Assembly: GCA_903935095.1 (NCBI GenBank)
Contig: CAIZQH010000003.1
Coordinates: 1 to 64,000 of the forward strand
Direction of reading: 5' to 3'
Source of the DNA: an uncultured Flavobacteriales bacterium
Lineage (GTDB): Bacteria; Bacteroidota; Bacteroidia; Flavobacteriales_D; Crocinitomicaceae
Length of the DNA stretch: 64,000 nucleotides
In this document: positions 8,683-16,057 of the stretch, in pieces
How the letters are laid out: the number at the start of each line of letters is the position of its first letter
Numbering within the stretch: position 1 is the stretch's first letter
Notes under the pieces: generated by a model
The model's database searches: none
What the model was told of the DNA's origin: nothing
What the model saw: only the letters and a program-made list of their open reading frames with translations
Translations under genes and position numbers: made by a program

Positions 8683-9369
8683 TTATGGATTGCTTAAGGA
8701 AACAGGAATGATTTTTCCATTCAGGTAATGATGTGCTGTCAACGAAAAATCTTCAATAAAGATGGCCATCTGATCTGGTGTCAGGGGCGCTTTATATCCT
8801 GGAAATGCTTGCTCCAACATTTCCGTTTGAACAGCTCCTAGGCAGAGGCAGTTCATCTTGATGTTCGTATCTTTGAACTCTTCTGCGAAAAGTTCTGTGA
8901 ACGAACACAAGGCAGCCTTGGAAGTAGAGTAGGCAGTAAGTCCAGCAAATTTCATACTTCCCTGAAAACCACCCATGGAACTAATGTTGACGATGTGCGA
9001 TCCTTCGGGATTTAATTTTGGAAGTAAACATTGAATGCTTTCCATTACGCCAATGACATTCACTTGATAGGAAGTAGTAAACTCCTCGTGGCTGATGGTT
9101 GAAAATGGTTTGTTTACCAAAAAACCAGCATTTTCAATGAGGACATCAATCATTGGAAGTTCATACATCACTTTAGCCAATTGTTCACCTATGTTTTTCG
9201 TTAAATCTAAGGGAAAACAATGGACATTTGGTTCATCAAAGAGGATGTCCATGCGCGCGGTATTACGTGCGAAGGCATACACCTGATGCTGCGGATTTTT
9301 CGCATAACGTTTCACCAGTGCTGCTCCGATTCCGCGACTTGCTCCTATAACAATAATGTGCTTATTCAT
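8683..9369 (-). CDS. Short-chain dehydrogenase/reductase (SDR)
   Basis: A 228-residue Rossmann-fold oxidoreductase. Visible motifs are the cofactor-binding GASRGIG (residues 8-14), NAGF (about 80), the catalytic Ser in NISSMGG (about 129) and the Tyr-x3-Lys pair in AYSTSKAA (about 147-151). R38-type residues after the second strand (YAFARN) suggest NADP. Its start overlaps the stop of the upstream paaE-like gene by 8 bases, so it is probably in the same leftward operon as the two phenylacetate reductases. A role in aromatic or acyl-CoA catabolism is possible but not shown by the sequence. Confidence 0.85.
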   Translation of the reverse strand: MNKHIIVIGASRGIGAALVKRYAKNPQHQVYAFARNTARMDILFDEPNVHCFPLDLTKNIGEQLAKVMYELPMIDVLIENAGFLVNKPFSTISHEEFTTSYQVNVIGVMESIQCLLPKLNPEGSHIVNISSMGGFQGSMKFAGLTAYSTSKAALCSFTELFAEEFKDTNIKMNCLCLGAVQTEMLEQAFPGYKAPLTPDQMAIFIEDFSLTAHHYLNGKIIPVSLSNP

Positions 9370-10429
9370 CGAAACTCACAATTAACTCCTCGCTCGTCGG
9401 GAATGCTTGACAAGTTAGGATGTATCCATTCTTCACCTCTTCATCTGTTAAGGAGAAATTCGAACGCATTTTTGCGCTTCCTTTTAGGACTTTCGCGCGA
9501 CAAGAGCAGCAAACACCACCACGGCAAGAATAGGGAGCATCTAGCCCATTTTTTTCGGCAAGTTCCAATACACTGTGTTGATCTCCTTTCATCGTGAACG
9601 AGGCAGTTTCACCATCGATCATCACTTTCACGTTACTTTCGCCATCAAAAGAACTCGATTCGACTGTTTTTTTAGAATCGATAGGTGTAAATAATTCGAT
9701 GTGAATTTTATCCTTAGGAACACCAAAGAAATCTAAACATGCTTGCATATCTTCTACTAGTCCGGTTGGACCACATAGGTAAAAGGCATCTGCTTGAAGT
9801 AAGTGCAGGTTTTCTTTTATTTTTTCGGTGAATTTATCTTGGGTCAAACGCCCAAACTCATAACCAATTCGTTTTTCTTTGCTTAAAAAATGGGTGCAGT
9901 GTACTCCTGGAAGTTGTGAAATTTCGTTTTCGAACAGAATTTTATCTTTTGTTTGACTACCATAAAACAAGTGCATAGTTATGTTAGAATTCAAGTGCTT
10001 AGCCATGGATAAGACGGGTGTGATTCCGCTGCCAGCAACTAGGCAAACGATGTTTTTTACATTTGGGATCAATTTAAAATTTCCTTCCGGTTTAGCAATC
10101 CAAATAGGAAAATCAGTTCTTGATAAATCGTTTAAATAATGAGAAACAAGTCCCTTGTCCACTCGCTTGACAGCAACAGATACTGCTTCATTTGGTCCGC
10201 TGCAGATAGAATATGAACGACGTTCTTTCTTCCCTTGGATAAGTACTTCAAGGTTTAGGTATTGACCTGGGATAAAGTGAAATTCTTGTTGCAATTCAAC
10301 AGGTATGTCAAAGGAAATCTGAACAGCATCGTTATTGAGATGAGTTAATTCCTTTACCCTAATGGCATGAAAACCCCTACTTACTGAATCAGGTTTATCA
10401 CTCTTTTTAAATCGATCGAAAATGCCCAT
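9362..10429 (-). CDS. paaE: PaaE-like ferredoxin-type reductase of phenylacetyl-CoA epoxidase (second copy)
   Basis: This FAD/2Fe-2S reductase passes electrons from NAD(P)H to the di-iron epoxidase encoded divergently. Domains in order: FAD-binding barrel with RRSYSICSG (about residue 65), NAD-binding domain with AGSGITPVLSMAK (about 115), and a C-terminal plant-type ferredoxin with ligands in SCRGGVCCSCRAKVLKG and LTCQA. The start is set at the ATG at 10429 (MGIFDRF), 4 bases after the upstream gene's stop; the frame runs further upstream only with a TTG. It is a tandem paralogue of the next gene. Which of the two serves PaaABC is undetermined. Confidence 0.85.
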   Translation of the reverse strand: MGIFDRFKKSDKPDSVSRGFHAIRVKELTHLNNDAVQISFDIPVELQQEFHFIPGQYLNLEVLIQGKKERRSYSICSGPNEAVSVAVKRVDKGLVSHYLNDLSRTDFPIWIAKPEGNFKLIPNVKNIVCLVAGSGITPVLSMAKHLNSNITMHLFYGSQTKDKILFENEISQLPGVHCTHFLSKEKRIGYEFGRLTQDKFTEKIKENLHLLQADAFYLCGPTGLVEDMQACLDFFGVPKDKIHIELFTPIDSKKTVESSSFDGESNVKVMIDGETASFTMKGDQHSVLELAEKNGLDAPYSCRGGVCCSCRAKVLKGSAKMRSNFSLTDEEVKNGYILTCQAFPTSEELIVSFDE

Positions 10430-10433
10430 GTTT

Positions 10434-11504
10434 TTAGTCGTCAAATGATACAAGAACTTCCTCGCTTGTAGGATGTGCTTGACAAGTTAAAATATATCCT
10501 GCTTCCACCTCTTCTGGCGTTAATGCGTAGTTCACATCCATGCGCACAGATCCTTTCAATACTCTTGCCTTGCAGGTACAACAAACCCCGCCTTTACATG
10601 CGTAGGGAACATCTGAACCAGCTTTGTGTGCGGCATCAAGAATGGACATACCTGATGAATCTAAAGGGAATTCAATGGCGTCATCATCTAATATAACGGT
10701 GACAATGGAAGATACTTGAATGTGTTCTTTGGTACTTTTTGTTTCTGTTTTTTTCGAAGCTCCAGAATGGAACAATTCAAAGTGAATGTTCTTTTCTGCA
10801 ACTCCTTTGGTTAACATGGCTGCTTTTACATCCAAGATCATTTGTTCTGGCCCGCAGATAAAGACATCATCTATTTGTTCATTGGAAAGAAAAGCACGGT
10901 GCAAATCGAGGCATTTTTGTTCATCAATTCTTCCTTTTTGAATGGCATTCCCTAAATTCTCTCGTGAGAATAAGTGAATCAAACAAAATCGGTCCAAGAA
11001 CTCATTTTTTAAGTTTTCCAACGCTTCTCTGAAAATCACTTCGGAGAACCCTTGATTGCCATAGAACATGGTTACATGGCTATTTGGTTCCTCGCGTAAA
11101 ATAGATTTTAAAATGGAAAAAATAGGTGTCACACCACTTCCCGCTGCGAATAAGACGTAGGATTTTGATTGAGTGACATCTGTTTCCAATTTGAAATTAC
11201 CCATTGGATTCATGACATCAATGAACTGTCCTTCTTTTAAGTCGTTCAAAGCAAAGGTGGAAAATACGCCATTTTCTACTTGTTTAATCGCCACGCGCCA
11301 TTCATGATCAGAAGGGGCAGAGCACAAGGAATACGAACGACGTACATCTTCAGCATTAATCATGCTGCGAAGCGTTAAATATTGACCGGATTGGTAGCGA
11401 AAATCTGCGATTAATTCAGCTGGTATATCAAAGTTTATGGAAACACAGGACTTCGTCTCTTTGCGTATGTTTTTTATCTGAAGAGAATGAAATTTTGGAG
11501 TCAT
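10434..11504 (-). CDS. paaE: PaaE-like ferredoxin-type reductase of phenylacetyl-CoA epoxidase (first copy)
   Basis: A 356-residue paralogue of the following gene with the same three domains: RRSYSLCSA in the FAD-binding barrel, AAGSGVTPIFSILK in the NAD-binding domain, and the ferredoxin ligands in ACKGGVCCTCKARVLKG and LTCQA at the C-terminus. Both end in a near-identical tail (PTSEE, then VLVSFDD or LIVSFDE). It is the first gene of the leftward operon, facing paaA across a 134-base regulatory gap. All four iron-sulfur cysteines are intact in both copies, so neither looks like a decaying duplicate. Confidence 0.88.
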   Translation of the reverse strand: MTPKFHSLQIKNIRKETKSCVSINFDIPAELIADFRYQSGQYLTLRSMINAEDVRRSYSLCSAPSDHEWRVAIKQVENGVFSTFALNDLKEGQFIDVMNPMGNFKLETDVTQSKSYVLFAAGSGVTPIFSILKSILREEPNSHVTMFYGNQGFSEVIFREALENLKNEFLDRFCLIHLFSRENLGNAIQKGRIDEQKCLDLHRAFLSNEQIDDVFICGPEQMILDVKAAMLTKGVAEKNIHFELFHSGASKKTETKSTKEHIQVSSIVTVILDDDAIEFPLDSSGMSILDAAHKAGSDVPYACKGGVCCTCKARVLKGSVRMDVNYALTPEEVEAGYILTCQAHPTSEEVLVSFDD

Positions 11505-11528
11505 TCAAGTTGAAATTTAAATTGAAGT

Positions 11529-11536
11529 CAAATTTA
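11529..11536 (-). promoter_or_regulatory. Putative -7 box (TAAATTTG) of the paaE-paaE-SDR operon
   Basis: On the minus strand TAAATTTG matches TAnnTTTG and lies 24 bases before the ATG at 11504. No TTTG -33 element is found at normal distance; instead a 14-bp palindrome occupies the spacer position directly upstream, suggesting a regulated promoter. Confidence 0.55.
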
Positions 11537-11539
11537 CAC

Positions 11540-11553
11540 AATACTTAAGTATT
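11540..11553. promoter_or_regulatory. 14-bp perfect palindrome, candidate operator for the paa locus
   Basis: AATACTTAAGTATT reads the same on both strands. It lies in the divergent paaE/paaA intergenic region, 3 bases upstream of the leftward -7 box, so a bound dimer would block that promoter. No regulator gene of the TetR/PaaR or GntR/PaaX type is present in the window. Confidence 0.45.
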
Positions 11554-11567
11554 TCGTCTGTTTTTAG

Positions 11568-11578
11568 GAACAATGTTC
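11568..11578. promoter_or_regulatory. Short dyad GAACAATGTTC between the divergent paa promoters
   Basis: Five-base arms (GAACA/TGTTC) around a single central base, 7 bases upstream of the TTTG of the paaA promoter. It may be a second operator; the arms are short enough to be chance. Confidence 0.3.
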
Positions 11579-11585
11579 TTCGATA

Positions 11586-11621
11586 TTTGTTTTAGCTAAA
11601 TATTGATATTTTGTATATTTG
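11586..11621 (+). promoter_or_regulatory. Putative promoter of paaABCD
   Basis: TTTG at 11586-11589 and TATATTTG at 11614-11621 form a Bacteroidota-type promoter with a 24-base spacer, a little longer than the usual 17-23. The -7 box ends 17 bases before the paaA start at 11639. Confidence 0.6.
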
Positions 11622-11638
11622 TCAAAAGCAGCAAGAAC

Positions 11639-12586
11639 ATGAAACCAATGGATTTACAAGAATTAGAAAAGCGCTTCCAAGAAAAGATTGACAAGGAGAT
11701 TAAAATCGAACCAAATGATTGGATGCCAGATGAATACCGTAAAACGTTGATACGTCAAATTTCGCAGCATGCTCATTCTGAAATTGTTGGAATGCTTCCA
11801 GAAGGAAATTGGATTACGAGAGCACCAAATTTGCGTCGTAAAGCCGTTCTTCTAGCAAAAGTTCAAGACGAGGCCGGACATGGTCTTTATTTATATAGTT
11901 CAGTGGAAACGTTAGGTGCTGATCGCGAAGAAACAATTGATGATTTGCATTCAGGAAAAGCGAAGTATTCTTCTATTTTTAATTATCCTGCTGTTACCTG
12001 GGCGGACATTGGCACCATTGGATGGTTAGTAGATGGCGCAGCAATCATGAATCAAGTGGCTTTGTGCCGCTGTTCTTATGGTCCATACGCACGCGGAATG
12101 GTGAAAATATGTAAGGAAGAATCCTTCCACCAACGTCAAGGATTTGAGAGTTTAGTTACGCTATGCAATGGAACTCCGACTCAAAAAGCGATGGCGCAAG
12201 ATGCGATGAATCGCTTCTGGTGGCCAGCCTTAATGATGTTTGGACCAAGTGATGATGAATCACCGAATTCTGCTCAATCGATGAAATGGAAAATCAAACG
12301 ATTTTCGAATGATGAACTACGTCAAAGTTTTGTAGATGCAACAGTTCCTCAAGCTGAAATACTTGGTTTAACAATTCCAGATCCTAATTTGAAATGGAAC
12401 GAAGAAACGGGTCATTATGACTTCAGTCCAATTAATTGGGATGAATTCTGGCAAGTTGTCAATGGGAATGGTCCTTGTAACAAAGAACGCATTGAAGCAC
12501 GCACGAAAGCGAAGGAAGAAGGAATGTGGGTGCGTGAAGCAGCTATGGCCTACGCTGAAAAACGAGCATTGAAAAAAACAGCTTAA
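11639..12586 (+). CDS. paaA: 1,2-phenylacetyl-CoA epoxidase, catalytic subunit PaaA
   Basis: PaaA holds the di-iron centre that inserts oxygen into the ring of phenylacetyl-CoA, the first committed step of the aerobic hybrid phenylacetate pathway. The 315-residue product shows the iron-binding carboxylate/histidine motifs in [15 protein letters not shown] (about residue 75) and [14 protein letters not shown] (about 160), and the PaaA-typical RWKIKR-like stretch ([19 protein letters not shown]). The start is set at 11639 (MKPMDLQEL); upstream sequence in frame is promoter. First gene of paaABCD; spacing to paaB is 18 bases. Confidence 0.96.
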   Translation: MKPMDLQELEKRFQEKIDKEIKIEPNDWMPDEYRKTLIRQISQHAHSEIVGMLPEGNWITRAPNLRRKAVLLAKVQDEAGHGLYLYSSVETLGADREETIDDLHSGKAKYSSIFNYPAVTWADIGTIGWLVDGAAIMNQVALCRCSYGPYARGMVKICKEESFHQRQGFESLVTLCNGTPTQKAMAQDAMNRFWWPALMMFGPSDDESPNSAQSMKWKIKRFSNDELRQSFVDATVPQAEILGLTIPDPNLKWNEETGHYDFSPINWDEFWQVVNGNGPCNKERIEARTKAKEEGMWVREAAMAYAEKRALKKTA

Positions 12587-12604
12587 CAATTAATTTTTAT
12601 AACT

Positions 12605-12892
12605 ATGTCAAACAAAGAATGGCCTCTTTGGGAGGTCTTTATCCGCAGCAAACAAGGATTAAATCACAAGCATGTTGGTAGTTTACGCGCTCCAGATGCA
12701 ACATTAGCATTGGATAATGCGCGTGATGTCTATACACGAAGATCAGAAGGAATCAGTATTTGGGTAGTTGAATCAAATTATATACATGCTTCAGATCCTT
12801 CAGATGCGGATTCATTTTTTGAACCTTCCGATACAAAGGTATACCGCCACCCAACTTTTTATGATGTGCCTGATGGTATAAAACACATGTAA
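12605..12892 (+). CDS. paaB: 1,2-phenylacetyl-CoA epoxidase subunit PaaB
   Basis: A 95-residue small subunit with the family's typical opening, EWPLWEVFIRSKQGLNHKHVGSL, followed by DNARDVYTRRSEGISIWVV. PaaB is needed for activity of the PaaACE complex and is thought to bridge PaaAC units. The length matches the family. It lies between paaA and paaC, one base before the paaC start. Confidence 0.96.
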   Translation: MSNKEWPLWEVFIRSKQGLNHKHVGSLRAPDATLALDNARDVYTRRSEGISIWVVESNYIHASDPSDADSFFEPSDTKVYRHPTFYDVPDGIKHM

Positions 12893-12893
12893 G

Positions 12894-13649
12894 ATGAAGA
12901 ATGAAGCTCTTTACAATTACGTTCTTCACTTAGGAGATGATAGTCTTATTTTAGGTCAGCGCTTAGGTGAATGGTGTGGACATGGTCCGATTTTAGAGGA
13001 GGATATTGCCATGACCAATATTTCCTTGGATTTAATTGGACAAGCAATGAGTTTATTGGATTATGCAGGTGAAATCGATGGACAAGGAAAGGATCACGAT
13101 GCTTTAGCCTTTTTGCGCTTTGAACATGAATACCGAAATGTGCTTTTATTGGAACAACCAAATGGTGATTTCGCGAATACCATGATGCGCCAATTTTTAT
13201 TCGATGCGTTTCGTAAACCACTTTATGAGCAATTAGTAGCTTCGAAGGATGTACAAATTTCAGCGATTGCTGAAAAGTCATTGAAGGAAACAAAATACCA
13301 CCTAAAGCACTCGTCCGAATGGATTATTCGTCTTGGAGATGGAACCGAAGAGTCACACAATCGCGTCCAAAATGCTTTGGATCATTTATGGAGATACACA
13401 GATGAATTGTTTAGTGAATCAGATTTAGATCAATCGTTAGTTGATGCAGGAATCGTTCCATCCATGAGCGAAATAAAGATACAATGGGCTGAAACAGTGC
13501 GTTCAGTGCTGGAAGAAGCCACCTTAATGATTCCAACCAACAATTGGCAATTTGAAGGAGGAAGAAGGGGAGTGCATTCCGAACATTTAGGTTTTTTATT
13601 GGCCGATTTGCAATACATGCAACGCGCCTATCCGAACATGACATGGTAA
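12894..13649 (+). CDS. paaC: 1,2-phenylacetyl-CoA epoxidase, structural subunit PaaC
   Basis: A 251-residue ferritin-like subunit that forms the stable heterodimer with PaaA. Motifs include LRFEHEYRNVLLLEQPNGDFA (about residue 73), KETKYHLKHSSEWIIRLGDGTEES (about 125) and the C-terminal GRRGVHSEHLGFLLADLQYMQRAYP, all characteristic of PaaC. Its end overlaps the paaD start by 7 bases. Confidence 0.96.
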   Translation: MKNEALYNYVLHLGDDSLILGQRLGEWCGHGPILEEDIAMTNISLDLIGQAMSLLDYAGEIDGQGKDHDALAFLRFEHEYRNVLLLEQPNGDFANTMMRQFLFDAFRKPLYEQLVASKDVQISAIAEKSLKETKYHLKHSSEWIIRLGDGTEESHNRVQNALDHLWRYTDELFSESDLDQSLVDAGIVPSMSEIKIQWAETVRSVLEEATLMIPTNNWQFEGGRRGVHSEHLGFLLADLQYMQRAYPNMTW

Positions 13650-14128
13650 CGAAAGAAACCATTCTTTCTTGGTTAGAGGAAGTTTGTGACCCCGAAATCC
13701 CTGTTTTATCGCTGGCAGATCTTGGGGTGTTGCGCGATGTGGAATACCTGAAAAACGAATGGTTAATTACCATCACGCCAACATATAGTGGCTGTCCAGC
13801 AATGAAAACCATGGAAGCGGATGTTTTATCGAAGTTAAAGGAGAAAGGTGTAGATGATGTACGTGTGGAATTGGTCTTATCACCTGCTTGGACAACGGAT
13901 TGGCTTTCAGAAGAAGGTAGAAAAAAACTTCGTTCTTTTGGGATTGCACCTCCTGAAGATGAGGTAGATAAAAGCGTACTTTTTGCTGCACCAACAGTCG
14001 TTCCTTGTCCTAAATGTGGATCTCGAGAAACCAAAATGGTCAGTCAGTTTGGTAGTACTGCGTGCAAAGCACATTACAAATGCTTATCCTGTTTAGAACC
14101 CTTTGATTACTTTAAATGCCTGAAATAA
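13643..14128 (+). CDS. paaD: Phenylacetyl-CoA epoxidase maturation protein PaaD
   Basis: PaaD is a MIP18/SufT-family protein required to mature the epoxidase complex, probably by iron-sulfur or iron delivery. The 161-residue product has the DUF59 part (WLEEVCDPEIPVLSLADLGV, then TPTYSGCPAMKTME around residue 53) and a C-terminal zinc-ribbon-like cysteine cluster (CPKCGS, then KCLSCLEPF). It overlaps paaC by 7 bases and is followed directly by a strong terminator, which closes the paaABCD unit. Genes for ring isomerisation and beta-oxidation (paaG, Z, F, H, J) and for phenylacetate activation (paaK) are not in the window. Confidence 0.95.
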   Translation: MVTKETILSWLEEVCDPEIPVLSLADLGVLRDVEYLKNEWLITITPTYSGCPAMKTMEADVLSKLKEKGVDDVRVELVLSPAWTTDWLSEEGRKKLRSFGIAPPEDEVDKSVLFAAPTVVPCPKCGSRETKMVSQFGSTACKAHYKCLSCLEPFDYFKCLK

Positions 14129-14144
14129 TTGAGGCATTTTTTTT
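14114..14144 (+). terminator. Rho-independent terminator after paaD
   Basis: Stem AAATGCCT / AGGCATTT around a 10-base loop, followed by a run of T. The left arm overlaps the last codons and stop of paaD. Confidence 0.85.
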
Positions 14145-14156
14145 ATTTTGCTACTA

Positions 14157-14172
14157 TGTATTGCATAATACA
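14157..14172. promoter_or_regulatory. Candidate PadR operator
   Basis: TGTATT and AATACA flank GCAT, a 6-bp-arm dyad of the TGTAT/ATACA type seen at PadR-family operators. It overlaps the -33 element of the padR promoter, a position expected for autorepression. Confidence 0.5.
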
Positions 14173-14192
14173 AAGTAAAACATATATCTTTG
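14161..14192 (+). promoter_or_regulatory. Promoter of the padR-pspC pair
   Basis: TTG at 14161 and TATCTTTG at 14185-14192, separated by 21 bases, match the Flavobacteriales TTG/TAnnTTTG pattern. The box ends 16 bases before the ATG at 14209. Confidence 0.7.
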
Positions 14193-14208
14193 CATAAACT
14201 ATTTCTAA

Positions 14209-14535
14209 ATGAACGTTGAAAATACACAGTCACAAATGCGCAAAGGAATACTCGAGTATTGCATTTTGAGTATTTTGGACAAAAAGGAAGCGTATCCTTC
14301 TGAAATCTTGGAGCGGCTGGATTTAGCGCAGTTAAAAGTGGTGGAGGGAACCATTTATCCCTTATTGACTCGCTTAAAAAATATGCAGTTATTGGATTAT
14401 CGCTGGGCGGAGTCAACTTCCGGTCCACCGAGAAAATATTATACGATTACCGATGAAGGAAAAGCATTTTTGAGTGAATTAGCTCGCACATGGACAGAAC
14501 TGCAACTAGCCGTGAGTCATATTACAACTATATAA
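14209..14535 (+). CDS. PadR family transcriptional regulator
   Basis: A 108-residue single-domain winged-helix regulator. The PadR signature is clear: QMRKGILEYCILSILDKKEAYPSEILERL (helices 1-2), VVEGTIYPLLTRLKNMQLL (recognition helix), then GPPRKYYTITDEGKAFL (wing). It is of the short PadR-s2 class without a C-terminal domain. It lies 10 bases upstream of a PspC-domain membrane protein, a standard pairing in Bacteroidota in which the regulator probably represses its own operon. The dyad at 14157 is the likely operator. Confidence 0.92.
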   Translation: MNVENTQSQMRKGILEYCILSILDKKEAYPSEILERLDLAQLKVVEGTIYPLLTRLKNMQLLDYRWAESTSGPPRKYYTITDEGKAFLSELARTWTELQLAVSHITTI

Positions 14536-14545
14536 AATACAGATT

Positions 14546-16057
14546 ATGAACAAAACAGTTTCCATTCATTTACAAGGAGTGCCATTTATTTTTGAGGAGC
14601 AAGCGTATGATCGCTTGAATCAGTATCTGCTTCGATTGAGAGAAGTCTTACAAAAAGAAGAGGGCAGTGATGAAATCATTCAAGATGTGGAATTACGCAT
14701 GGTCGAATTATTACAGCAACACTTAACACCATTTAGACAAGTGGTGGAGTTGTCCATCATCGAGCAAATCATCTCGAAATTGGGTCAACCGGAAGATTTC
14801 ACCGAGGAAACATCATCAAGTAACGGAGTTCCCAATGAAACCGAGGTGCAAACTGAAAAGCGCTTGTTCAGAGATGGGGATAGAGCAATGATTGGTGGGG
14901 TTTGTGCTGGTGTCGCGGCATATTTTAATGTTGACGTGGTTATCATTCGAGCGATTTACGTCTTTACCTTTTTAACTTTCGGGATAGGATTTTTGCTTTA
15001 CATCGTTTTGTGGGCAATTGTTCCGATGGCAAAAACGAGTAGCGATAAACTGCGTATGAAAGGACAGCATGTGAACATTGAAAACATGAAATCGGAGTTA
15101 GAGGACGCGGCTAATCGAATCAAAAAAGGAGCGAAAGAATTTAAGGCAAATTCGGGTATACAATCGACCATTGGTGGTGTACTCCGCATCATATCTGTGG
15201 TCATTGGTATATGGGCTTTACTCTTTGGGACGGGTATTTTCGTTTTTGCTATCGTATTTTTCTTTGTCAACCCGGATATTATTCCCGCACAATTAAATGG
15301 GCGATTTATGTCTTTCCAAGATTTCGGCGGATTGTTGTTTGAATCTAATGCTCATGAGTCCTATTTCTATCTAGGGATCGGACTGATAGCCGTCGCACTT
15401 GTTGCGCAATGTTATCTGTTTGGCATTCGACTCATTACTCAATTCAAAGCTACTTATTTAAAGGTTTTGACAGCTATTTTCGGAGTGACACTCCTTGTTG
15501 GTGTGGTTCTCGTATCTTTAGGGGGTGTTCAAATCGGACGTTCAATGGCCATATACGGCGAGGTAGAAAAAGAAATCGCCACCATTTCGGGTCTTGAATT
15601 AAACATTGAAAAGAAATCCATTGAAGGTCAATTGATTGATGGATTTAAAATTAAAAGCAATGGAGATGAGGGTGTGGTGACCATTAAAAACGGACGTGTT
15701 TTCCTTAGAGGAATTGAATTGGTATATTCGCAATCACGTGATTCCATGTTTCACATTCATCAAATAAATGATGCGCAAGGACGCACGCATGAATCCGCCT
15801 TGAAAAAAGCGAGAAACATTCGCTGCGCATTTGAATTTCATAACAACCACATGTTCTTAGAAACGATGTATTCCTTTCCTAGATTCGATAAATTTCGGGA
15901 TCAAAATGTAAAGTTCCTGATTGCTGTTCCAGAAGGCGGAAAGATTTTCTATGACAAACTTCAAGTTTATCCGAGTATCATCGAAGAAAGCGATGATACG
16001 AACGAAACCTTCCAACATGGGTATATTTCCAGTGATGGTGAGTATTCCAAATGGTAA
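14546..16057 (+). CDS. PspC domain-containing membrane protein
   Basis: A 503-residue protein with a cytoplasmic N-terminal region (1-105), a PspC domain (about 110-175) with RLFRDGDRAMIGGVCAGVAAYFN and a transmembrane hairpin ending LLYIVLWAIVPMAKT, further membrane segments around 215-245, 275-295 and 305-330, and a C-terminal soluble part with beta-rich character (about 345-503) likely in the periplasm. PspC-family proteins respond to envelope stress in other bacteria. Co-transcription with padR is supported by the 10-base gap. The C-terminal domain, similar to putative-auto-transporter adhesin head-like DUFs, is unassigned. The stop abuts a convergent gene with no spacer. Confidence 0.85.
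   Translation: MNKTVSIHLQGVPFIFEEQAYDRLNQYLLRLREVLQKEEGSDEIIQDVELRMVELLQQHLTPFRQVVELSIIEQIISKLGQPEDFTEETSSSNGVPNETEVQTEKRLFRDGDRAMIGGVCAGVAAYFNVDVVIIRAIYVFTFLTFGIGFLLYIVLWAIVPMAKTSSDKLRMKGQHVNIENMKSELEDAANRIKKGAKEFKANSGIQSTIGGVLRIISVVIGIWALLFGTGIFVFAIVFFFVNPDIIPAQLNGRFMSFQDFGGLLFESNAHESYFYLGIGLIAVALVAQCYLFGIRLITQFKATYLKVLTAIFGVTLLVGVVLVSLGGVQIGRSMAIYGEVEKEIATISGLELNIEKKSIEGQLIDGFKIKSNGDEGVVTIKNGRVFLRGIELVYSQSRDSMFHIHQINDAQGRTHESALKKARNIRCAFEFHNNHMFLETMYSFPRFDKFRDQNVKFLIAVPEGGKIFYDKLQVYPSIIEESDDTNETFQHGYISSDGEYSKW

Noticed and set aside
9370..9597. Plus-strand frames across paaE and SDR that look open
   Set aside because: They are shadows of the minus-strand genes with no ribosome or family support.
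13411..14034. Long open frame (207 residues) antisense to paaC-paaD
   Set aside because: Serine- and threonine-rich, low-complexity protein with no motif; the other strand encodes clear PaaC and PaaD.
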